Source of the DNA: Verrucomicrobiota bacterium
Lineage (GTDB): Bacteria; Verrucomicrobiota; Verrucomicrobiia; Limisphaerales; SXTU01
NCBI GenBank assembly: GCA_016235545.1
Contig: JACRKB010000012.1
Location: forward strand, 1 to 32,202
Direction of reading: 5' to 3'
Length of the DNA: 32,202 bases
The notes below the pieces were generated by a model. The model saw only the letters and a list, made by a program, of their open reading frames with translations. It made no database searches and was not told the DNA's origin. The position numbers and the translations under genes were made by a program. The stretch's first letter is position 1. Each line of letters begins with the position of its first letter. Of this stretch, positions 1 to 4,588 are shown piece after piece.

Positions 1-19
1 AGTCCTGCCACGCGGACCA
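1..19 (+). tRNA. 3' end of a tRNA-like gene cut by the window edge
   Basis: The first bases read as the end of a T-loop (AGT), the 3' half of a T-stem (4-8), the 3' acceptor strand (9-15), discriminator A16 and CCA 17-19. The layout matches the complete tRNA-like genes that follow, so the array probably continues upstream. Only the 3' half is visible, so pairing cannot be tested. Confidence 0.5.
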
Positions 20-28
20 ATCTTTGTT

Positions 29-80
29 GCGGCGGTCTGTGACCGCCGTGGCGTTTGGTTCGGCGGTCACAGACCGCCGC
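29..80. repeat. Perfect 20-bp inverted repeat within the tRNA-like array
   Basis: Arms 29-48 and 61-80 are exact reverse complements with a 12-nt spacer, giving a very stable GC-rich hairpin. It sits between the truncated tRNA-like gene and the Ser-type gene. It looks like a REP-type dispersed palindrome rather than part of a tRNA. TACAAT at 81-86 resembles a -10 box, but no matching -35 is evident. Confidence 0.8.
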
Positions 81-89
81 TACAATTTT

Positions 90-181
90 GGAATGTCAAC
101 CGGTCAAGCGAGCCGGGCCTGTTTGCTAAACAGTGCGCTCCCCGCAAGGGGAGTGTGGTGCGAGTCCACGGCATTCCGCCA
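90..181 (+). tRNA. tRNA-Ser(GCT)-like, noncanonical T- and D-loops
   Basis: The acceptor stem is 90-96/171-177, the discriminator is G178 and CCA is encoded at 179-181. The D-stem is 100-103/113-116. The anticodon loop 123-129 has T33 and anticodon GCT. A long variable hairpin (138-143/148-153) is the hallmark of tRNA-Ser, and G73 fits SerRS recognition. The T-loop 159-165 reads TGCGAGT, so position 55 is G instead of U. The D-loop (TCAAGCGAG) lacks the G18G19 pair. The 8th base is C rather than U. A small hairpin (182-193) follows and may be a processing site. Confidence 0.85.
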
Positions 182-202
182 GTCTTGGCAGACGGCCACC
201 AT

Positions 203-294
203 GCGCGCGTAGCTCAAAGAGAGCCGGCGGCTTTATACCCCGCATCGCACTAGATGAGTGCCGGGATCCGGAGCGTTACCGGACGCGCGCACCA
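203..294 (+). tRNA. Type II tRNA-like, anticodon TAT or TTA (uncertain)
   Basis: The acceptor stem 203-209/284-290 is perfect, with discriminator A291 and CCA 292-294. The D-stem is 212-215/221-224 with only a 5-nt loop (AAAGA). A long variable hairpin (247-251/257-261) makes it type II, the class of Ser, Leu and Tyr. The anticodon arm is ambiguous. Stem 227-231/239-243 with one top mismatch gives TAT; a poorer register gives TTA. The T-stem 267-271/279-283 is perfect with loop AGCGTTA, so G55 and T58. A TAT anticodon on a type II body is not a normal combination. Confidence 0.65.
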
Positions 295-299
295 TTTCT

Positions 300-375
300 G
301 TCCCCATAGCTCAACGCACAGAGCGGGCGCGTCTTAAGCGCCAGGTTGCCGGTGAGAGTCCGGCTGGGGACACCA
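300..375 (+). tRNA. tRNA-Lys(CTT)-like
   Basis: This is a complete cloverleaf: acceptor 300-306/365-371, D-stem 309-312/321-324, anticodon stem 326-330/338-342 and T-stem 348-352/360-364, all fully paired. Discriminator A372 and CCA 373-375 are encoded. The anticodon loop GTCTTAA gives CTT (Lys). The T-loop is TGAGAGT, with G55 and, uniquely in this array, A56. The D-loop AACGCACA has no G18G19. Confidence 0.85.
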
Positions 376-379
376 TTTC

Positions 380-453
380 GCTGGTGTGGTTCAACAGCAG
401 AATGCGGCTTTGCCAAGGCCGAGACGACGGTGCGACTCCGTTCACCCGCTCCA
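380..453 (+). tRNA. tRNA-Gly(GCC)-like
   Basis: The acceptor 380-386/443-449 has one T-C mismatch at the third pair. The D-stem is 389-392/400-403, the anticodon stem 405-409/417-421 and the T-stem 426-430/438-442. The anticodon is GCC. Discriminator T450 is the expected U73 of bacterial tRNA-Gly, and CCA is encoded at 451-453. The T-loop TGCGACT has G55 and the D-loop is AACAGCA. The T-G-C motif matches that of the non-ribosomal staphylococcal cell-wall tRNA-Gly. Confidence 0.85.
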
Positions 454-456
454 CTT

Positions 457-534
457 GTCCCTGTGGTGTAGTCCAGCCAACACGCCTGCCTCTCAAGCAG
501 GAGATCACCGGAGCGAAGCCGGTCAGGCATGCCA
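457..534 (+). tRNA. tRNA-Glu(CTC)-like
   Basis: The acceptor 457-463/524-530 has one C-C mismatch at the third pair and a terminal G-T wobble. The D-stem is 466-469/480-483. The anticodon stem 485-489/497-501 is perfect with loop CTCTCAA, anticodon CTC. The T-stem 507-511/519-523 is perfect with loop AGCGAAG, so A54 G55 C56. Discriminator G531 and the GTCC start resemble tRNA-Glu. CCA is at 532-534. Confidence 0.82.
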
Positions 535-541
535 ACTTCAC

Positions 542-616
542 GCCTCCAAAGCATTGTCAGCGATGCGCTCGTTCGGTAAGCGAGTCAGCCCGGTGCAACT
601 CCGGGTGGGGGCTCCA
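542..616 (+). tRNA. tRNA-Thr(GGT)-like with C33
   Basis: The acceptor GCCTCCA (542-548) pairs with 606-612. The D-stem is 551-554/563-566, the anticodon stem 568-572/580-584 and the T-stem 589-593/601-605. The anticodon loop TCGGTAA places C, not U, at position 33 before anticodon GGT. Discriminator T613; CCA 614-616. The T-loop is TGCAACT and the D-loop TGTCAGCG. Acceptor 5' strand and discriminator match those of the second Thr-type gene in the array. Confidence 0.82.
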
Positions 617-620
617 ATCT

Positions 621-692
621 CGCAGTCGAGCCAGCGCTCAAGCGGGTTTCATAAGCCCGCTGCGTCCGGGGCGGCACCGGAGACTGCGACCA
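621..692 (+). tRNA. tRNA with CAT anticodon (Met/Ile2-type)-like, minimal D-arm
   Basis: The acceptor 621-627/682-688 is perfect and starts with C. Discriminator A689; CCA 690-692. The anticodon stem is 643-647/655-659 with loop TTCATAA, anticodon CAT. The T-stem 665-669/677-681 is perfect with loop GGCGGCA (G54 G55 C56). The D-arm is very short: 628-631/636-639 with a 4-nt CAGC loop directly after the acceptor stem, so the usual bases 8-9 are missing. Whether it is an elongator, initiator or Ile(CAU)-type cannot be decided. Confidence 0.75.
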
Positions 693-696
693 TCAT

Positions 697-767
697 GCCT
701 CCATGCAGCAGCCTGCGGATTTCTTTTGTAAGGTAATCCTGCCGGGGCAGCACCGGCTGGAGGCTCC
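697..767 (+). tRNA. tRNA-Thr(TGT)-like, no encoded CCA
   Basis: The acceptor GCCTCCA 697-703/758-764 is perfect, followed by T765 and CC but then T, so the terminal A is not encoded. The D-stem is 705-708/713-716 with a CAGC loop. The anticodon loop 725-731 is TTTGTAA (TGT, Thr) on a weak stem 720-724/732-736 with one T-T mismatch, which can extend by three pairs (717-719/737-739). The T-stem 741-745/753-757 is perfect with loop GGCAGCA. Acceptor and discriminator agree with the Thr(GGT) member. Confidence 0.7.
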
Positions 768-777
768 TTCCATTTTA

Positions 778-852
778 GCTCGCGTAGCCCAACGCAGAGG
801 CGCGACGTCGAGAGCGTCGCCAGTGTCAGTGCAAGTCTGACCGCGAGCACCA
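778..852 (+). tRNA. tRNA-like with GAG anticodon (Leu codon) but short variable arm
   Basis: The acceptor 778-784/842-848 and T-stem 825-829/837-841 are perfect. Discriminator A849; CCA 850-852. The D-arm begins TAGCC with loop CAACGCAGA. The anticodon stem 803-807/815-819 is perfect with loop TCGAGAG: C33 and anticodon GAG. The variable region is only 5 nt (820-824), whereas tRNA-Leu is normally type II, so charging by LeuRS is doubtful. The T-loop is TGCAAGT. Confidence 0.78.
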
Positions 853-955
853 GTTTGGGAAAAGTATGAAGGATGAGGTGTGAAGGATGAACAGCGGCAC
901 ACGGCTGGCGTGAGCTTCATCCCTCATTCCTCATCATTCATCCCTTTCCCCTCGC
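853..955. repeat. Spacer in the tRNA-like array with imperfect inverted repeat
   Basis: This 103-nt gap has no tRNA fold. A left block rich in GAAGGATGA units (about 866-891) faces a right block of TCATCC/CCTCATC units (about 917-943), forming an imperfect hairpin. It resembles a dispersed intergenic repeat that landed between two tRNA-like genes. Confidence 0.55.
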
Positions 956-1032
956 GGAGTCGAAGCCACAGCAGACCGGCATCCGGTTTTTACCCGGACA
1001 TGGTGAGGTTGCAACTACCTCCGGCTCCACCA
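956..1032 (+). tRNA. tRNA-Lys(TTT)-like
   Basis: The acceptor 956-962/1022-1028 has one T-G wobble. Discriminator A1029; CCA 1030-1032. The D-stem 965-967/978-980 has loop ACAGCAGACC. The anticodon stem 982-986/994-998 has loop TTTTTAC, anticodon TTT. The T-stem 1005-1009/1017-1021 is perfect with loop TGCAACT. With the CTT member it covers both Lys codons. Confidence 0.83.
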
Positions 1033-1038
1033 ATTCAC

Positions 1039-1112
1039 TGCCTCGTGGTGTAACAGCAGCATACCGGGTTTTGACCCCGACGGTCTTGGTGCGAATCCAA
1101 GCGAGGCAGCCA
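1039..1112 (+). tRNA. tRNA-Gln(TTG)-like
   Basis: The acceptor TGCCTCG 1039-1045 pairs perfectly with 1102-1108, giving the U1-A72 pair typical of tRNA-Gln. Discriminator G1109 also fits GlnRS identity. CCA 1110-1112. The D-arm has loop AACAGCAGC. The anticodon loop 1069-1075 gives TTG on a 4-bp stem. The T-stem 1085-1089/1097-1101 is perfect with loop TGCGAAT, a canonical T-loop apart from G55. Confidence 0.85.
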
Positions 1113-1135
1113 GTGTTTGCAAGTCGAGCTTCGAC

Positions 1136-1209
1136 CGCCCGGTGGTGAAATAGCATCACGTCTGGCCTACACCCAGAAGTCGAGGGGGCAGAACCTTCCC
1201 GGGCGACCA
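1136..1209 (+). tRNA. tRNA-Val(TAC)-like with C33
   Basis: The acceptor 1136-1142/1199-1205 is perfect and starts with C. Discriminator A1206 is the usual Val base; CCA 1207-1209. The D-stem 1145-1148/1156-1159 has loop AATAGCA. The anticodon stem 1161-1165/1173-1177 has loop CCTACAC: C33 and anticodon TAC. The T-stem 1182-1186/1194-1198 has loop GGCAGAA. A tight hairpin (1123-1127/1131-1135) just upstream may mark a processing site. Confidence 0.8.
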
Positions 1210-1217
1210 CTTTCCAT

Positions 1218-1292
1218 TGCCTCGTGGCGTAATCAGGAGCGTGCCGGTCTCTGACACCGGAGGACTCGGAGCAAAACCGAGCGAGGCAGCCA
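1218..1292 (+). tRNA. tRNA-Gln(CTG)-like
   Basis: The acceptor 1218-1224/1282-1288 is identical in sequence to that of the Gln(TTG) member, again with U1-A72 and G73 (1289). CCA 1290-1292. The anticodon loop CTCTGAC gives CTG on a 5-bp stem 1244-1248/1256-1260. The T-stem 1265-1269/1277-1281 is perfect with loop AGCAAAA. The D-loop AATCAGGAGC is the only one here that still holds a GG. It ends 43 nt before the HNH gene, consistent with one transcript. Confidence 0.83.
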
Positions 1293-1335
1293 CCTTTTTC
1301 CATTTCAACAAAGAGCAAACACCGACCACAACTTT

Positions 1336-1923
1336 ATGAACGACATCCTGAACAAGTCGCTCGTGCTGGTGCTCAACCGCAACTGGCAGGCGATCAACAT
1401 CCGCACGCCCGCCGATGCGTTCTGCCAGATGGCCACGAACGTCGCCACTGCGCTCGACATCGAGGGCGACGAGCACATCCGCCCGGTCCAGTGGGGCGAG
1501 TGGATCACGCTGCCGGTTCGTCCCCAGGACTACGCCGTGCAGACGGTGCGCGGTGCGATCCGTGTCCCGACGGTCATCGTGGCGGTGAACTTCGCCAAGG
1601 TGCCCAAGAAGCGCCCGCGCCTCTGTGCCAAGAGCATCCGCGAGCGCGATGGCAACCGCTGCCAATACACCGGCCGCTCCCTCCACCCCGACGAGGGCAG
1701 CCTCGACCACGTCCTGCCCCGCTCGCGCGGTGGCGCGGACTCGTGGGAGAACTTGGTCTGGGCCGCGAAGGACGTGAACCAGCGCAAGGCCGACCGCCTC
1801 CCCCACGAGGCTGGCCTCAAGCTGCTCGCCGTCCCGCGTGCGCCGAAGGAGCTGCCGGCGACGGAGCTGATCCGCAACGCCCACGGCGTCGCGGAATGGA
1901 ACCTGTTCCTGAAGGCAAACTGA
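1336..1923 (+). CDS. HNH endonuclease linked to the tRNA-like array
   Basis: This 195-aa protein has a C-terminal HNH (beta-beta-alpha metal) nuclease fold. The core is at residues 109-155: C109, then the SLDHVLPRSRGG stretch with the general-base His125, Asn139 in ENLVWA, and Asn148 in DVNQRK. The second Cys of the usual structural CxxC pair is not seen (CQYTG). The N-terminal 95 residues, with hydrophobic strands (VLVLNRNWQAI), match the extension of McrA-like HNH proteins. The nuclease could cut DNA or RNA; sequence alone does not decide. It is the first protein gene after the array and precedes three RNA end-processing genes, so a role in trimming or cleaving tRNA-like RNAs is an inference. 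No strong ribosome binding site is seen. Confidence 0.85.
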   Translation: MNDILNKSLVLVLNRNWQAINIRTPADAFCQMATNVATALDIEGDEHIRPVQWGEWITLPVRPQDYAVQTVRGAIRVPTVIVAVNFAKVPKKRPRLCAKSIRERDGNRCQYTGRSLHPDEGSLDHVLPRSRGGADSWENLVWAAKDVNQRKADRLPHEAGLKLLAVPRAPKELPATELIRNAHGVAEWNLFLKAN

Positions 1924-1987
1924 AATCGGGAGATCGGGCGTCCCCGCTCGCTCTCCCAATTCAAACTGATCAGACTGGAGCAAAGTT

Positions 1988-2728
1988 ATGGGTGCCACCC
2001 GCGATGACTTCATCAAATACCCGCGCACGCCGCATCTCTTCGGCTCGAAGGGCACGGACGATGACCGGCATCTGGGCCGGAAGGAATCCGCCGTGTTCAT
2101 CGCCGATCCCTCGCTGATCGTGGAGGAGAAGATTGACGGCACCAACGTCGGCATCCACTTCACCTCGCGCGGCCGCATGCTGCTGCAATGCCGCGGCCAC
2201 GAGATCACCGAGGGCATGCACCCGCAGTATGACCTGTTCAAGCAGAGGACCTCTGTGAAGCGCCCCGTGCTGGAGGCGATGCTCGGCAGCCGGTTCATCC
2301 TCTACGGAGAATGGCTCTACGCGAAGCACTCCGTCCACTATCGCGCCCTGCCGCACTACTTCTTCGAGTTCGACCTCTACGACAAGGATGCGGCGCAATT
2401 CCTCGACCTCGCCACGCGCCTGCAAATGCTCGACGGCACCGGCCTGCACACCGTGCCCGTGCTCCATCGCGGCCCCGCCACGGCGGAAGAACTGTGCGCG
2501 CTCATCGGACGGTCCGCCTTCGACAGCGCGTTCGACAATCCGCTCACCGGCAGGACGGACCACCTGATGGAAGGCCTCTACGTGCGCACCGAAGCCGTTG
2601 GTCGCGTCACCGGTCGCGCGAAGCTGGTGCGGCCGGAATTCGTGGAGAAGGTGAAGCAAAGCGAGCACTGGCAGCATCAGGCGATGGTGACGAACGGGCT
2701 CGCGGAAAGGGCGGACATCTGGGGCTGA
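1988..2728 (+). CDS. ATP-dependent RNA ligase
   Basis: This 246-aa protein is a covalent nucleotidyltransferase ligase. All core motifs are visible: motif I EEKIDGTN with the adenylated lysine at 48, motif III around 104-110 (ILYGEWL), motif IIIa FFEFDLYD near 125-132, motif IV EGLYVR 195-200, and motif V RAKLVR with Lys212. The family seals 3'-OH/5'-phosphate RNA ends through enzyme-AMP and RNA-AMP intermediates. It is shorter than DraRnl-type ligases with extra domains and is essentially the catalytic module plus a short tail. A GGAG at 1977-1980 sits 7 nt before the ATG. The next gene is the end-healing enzyme that would prepare its substrate ends. Confidence 0.9.
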   Translation: MGATRDDFIKYPRTPHLFGSKGTDDDRHLGRKESAVFIADPSLIVEEKIDGTNVGIHFTSRGRMLLQCRGHEITEGMHPQYDLFKQRTSVKRPVLEAMLGSRFILYGEWLYAKHSVHYRALPHYFFEFDLYDKDAAQFLDLATRLQMLDGTGLHTVPVLHRGPATAEELCALIGRSAFDSAFDNPLTGRTDHLMEGLYVRTEAVGRVTGRAKLVRPEFVEKVKQSEHWQHQAMVTNGLAERADIWG

Positions 2729-2749
2729 TGAAGCGCCCCGACTCATGGG

Positions 2750-3874
2750 ATGAATGCATGGTCCGACATCACCCGCGCCACCAACGCGCAGATCCTCGCT
2801 TGGGCGGAAGGCCAGCCGTGGGTGCGCGCGATGGCGGTCTGCCAGCAGGACGCGCAGTGGCACGCCGAAGGCGACGTGTGGACGCACACGCGCATGGTTT
2901 GCGCCGAACTGGAGCGCCTCACTGACTGGCTAGCGTTTGACCGCGCCGCGCAGTTGCAGCTCCTCTTCACCGCGCTGTTCCACGATTCCGGCAAGCCCGC
3001 CACCACCGTGCTTGATCCCGACACGGGTCGGACGCGCTCACCCAAACACGCGCTCGTCGGCACCGAGATCGCGCGGCGCGTGTTGCGCGAGCTGGGGTGC
3101 GACCTTGCCACGCGCGAGGCCATCGCCATGCTCGTGCGCTTCCATGGTCGTCCGCCGTTCCTGCTGGAGAAAGACCCGCCGGAGCGCGAGGTCATCTCGC
3201 TTTCGTGGCAGGTGAGCAACCGGCTGCTTTACCTCTTTGCCCTCGCGGACACTCGGGGGCGCCTCACCAAGGAAATGACCCGCCCAGAAGAGAACCTGCA
3301 TCTCTGGAAGCTGGTCGCCGAGGAGCGGGACTGCTTTGTCCAGCCCTACGCCTTCGCCAACGATCACGCGCGGTTTCTCTTCTACCGCGACCAGCTCAAC
3401 AGCCTGCACTACACGCCGCGTGAGGATTACCGCTGCACCGTCACGCTCATGTCCGGCCTGCCCGGCGCGGGCAAGGACACCTGGTTGGCGCGCTACCGCG
3501 CCGCCCTGCCGGTCGTGTCCCTCGATGTAATTCGCGGCGAAATCGATCTGGACGCGACGGGCAATCAGGGCACCGTCATCCAGGCAGCGCGCGAACAGTG
3601 TCGCGAACATCTCCGCGCCGGCCGCGATTTCGCCTTCAGCGCCACCAACATCACCCGCCTGACGCGTGGCCGCTGGATTGATCTGTTCGCCGACTACGGT
3701 GCGCGCATTGAGATCGTCTATGTGGAGCCGCCCCTGCGCGTCCTCAAGGCCCAGAACCAGCGCCGGCCCAGCCCGGTGCCGGAAGGAGTGATTGACCGAC
3801 TCCTCGAAAAACTGGAGCCGCCGACCATCACGGAATGCCACCGCCTCATCACCGTCGAGTCACCAAAGCCATGA
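2750..3874 (+). CDS. HD-Pnk-type RNA end-healing enzyme (HD phosphoesterase + polynucleotide kinase)
   Basis: This 374-aa protein has two domains. Residues about 35-190 are an HD phosphohydrolase, with His46, the H78-D79 pair and Asp167 as likely metal ligands. Residues about 230-370 are a P-loop kinase of the T4 Pnk type: Walker [10 protein letters not shown] at 235-243, Asp259 in SLDVIRGE as likely catalytic base, and an arginine-rich LID near 338-350. In the characterised HD-Pnk enzymes the HD half removes 2',3'-cyclic or terminal phosphates and the kinase phosphorylates 5'-OH ends, leaving ends a ligase can seal. It starts 22 nt after the ligase stop, and its own stop overlaps the next start (ATGA). 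Function by family is strong; the tRNA target is inferred. Confidence 0.88.
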   Translation: MNAWSDITRATNAQILAWAEGQPWVRAMAVCQQDAQWHAEGDVWTHTRMVCAELERLTDWLAFDRAAQLQLLFTALFHDSGKPATTVLDPDTGRTRSPKHALVGTEIARRVLRELGCDLATREAIAMLVRFHGRPPFLLEKDPPEREVISLSWQVSNRLLYLFALADTRGRLTKEMTRPEENLHLWKLVAEERDCFVQPYAFANDHARFLFYRDQLNSLHYTPREDYRCTVTLMSGLPGAGKDTWLARYRAALPVVSLDVIRGEIDLDATGNQGTVIQAAREQCREHLRAGRDFAFSATNITRLTRGRWIDLFADYGARIEIVYVEPPLRVLKAQNQRRPSPVPEGVIDRLLEKLEPPTITECHRLITVESPKP

Positions 3875-4536
3875 CCATTGACCTTCGCCTCCACCGCATT
3901 GTCGCCGCGCAGCCGTATCCGCTGCTGTTCGCCACCATCAGCGGCGCGCACCTTTACGGCTTTCCCTCGCCGGACTCGGACTTTGATTTGCGCGGGGCGC
4001 ATGTGCTGCCGCTTCCCGGGGTCATTGGCTTGGACGTTCGCGACGAGACGGTGGAGGACGCGCGCGTCATTGAAGGGCTGGAGATGGACATTGTGAGCCA
4101 TGACGTGTGCAAGTTTCTCGGACTGCTGCTCAAGAAGAACGGTTACGTGCTGGAGCAGTTGTATTCGCCGCTCGTTGTCCACACGACGCCGGAGCACGCG
4201 GAGTTGAAGGCCATCGCGCAGGGCTGCATCACGAAGCACCACTCCCACCACTACTTCGGCTTCGCGGAGACGCAGTGGAAGCTGTTCGACAAGGAACGTC
4301 CGCGCCGGGTGAAGCCGCTGCTCTACGTGTATCGCGTCCTGCTCACCGGCATCCACCTGATGCGCACCAGCGAGGTGGAGGCGAACATGGTCACGCTGAA
4401 CGAGGAGTTCCGGCTTCCCTACCTCGCCGAGCTTGTGGCGCGCAAGCTGGCCGGGCCTGAGAAGTCGAAGCTGGAGGATGCGGAAACCGCCTTCCACGAG
4501 TCTGAATACCAGCGGCTGCGCGGGTTGATTGGCTAG
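3871..4536 (+). CDS. Predicted nucleotidyltransferase, COG3541-like
   Basis: This 221-aa protein has a minimal nucleotidyltransferase signature near the N-terminus: ISGAHLYG followed by [10 protein letters not shown], with Asp37 and Asp39 as metal-binding carboxylates. The helical C-terminal part ([34 protein letters not shown]) is typical of the YcgL/COG3541 group. I chose the ATG at 3871 because it overlaps the previous stop (ATGA), implying translational coupling; an in-frame ATG at 3835 would lie inside the upstream gene. In this context it may add nucleotides to RNA ends, for example rebuilding CCA or tailing cleaved RNA, but its substrate is not known. Confidence 0.8.
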   Translation: MTIDLRLHRIVAAQPYPLLFATISGAHLYGFPSPDSDFDLRGAHVLPLPGVIGLDVRDETVEDARVIEGLEMDIVSHDVCKFLGLLLKKNGYVLEQLYSPLVVHTTPEHAELKAIAQGCITKHHSHHYFGFAETQWKLFDKERPRRVKPLLYVYRVLLTGIHLMRTSEVEANMVTLNEEFRLPYLAELVARKLAGPEKSKLEDAETAFHESEYQRLRGLIG

Positions 4537-4588
4537 TTACAAACTCCATTGTCTCTCTACAACAAAAACCCACTTCAGCATGGGCGGC

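Noticed and set aside
81..86. TACAAT as the promoter of the array
   Set aside because: No -35 partner is seen, it abuts the first base of a tRNA-like gene, and the array seems to continue upstream.
203..294. Firm call of an ochre-suppressor tRNA
   Set aside because: The TTA register needs two mismatches in the anticodon stem, while the TAT register needs one.
258..1318. Open reading frames of 70-157 codons on both strands across the tRNA-like array
   Set aside because: They run through perfectly paired tRNA stems, show no protein family pattern and are better explained by the RNA genes.
1156..2298. 380-codon minus-strand frame over the HNH and ligase genes
   Set aside because: Shadow of two + strand genes with full motifs; no domain seen in the antisense product.
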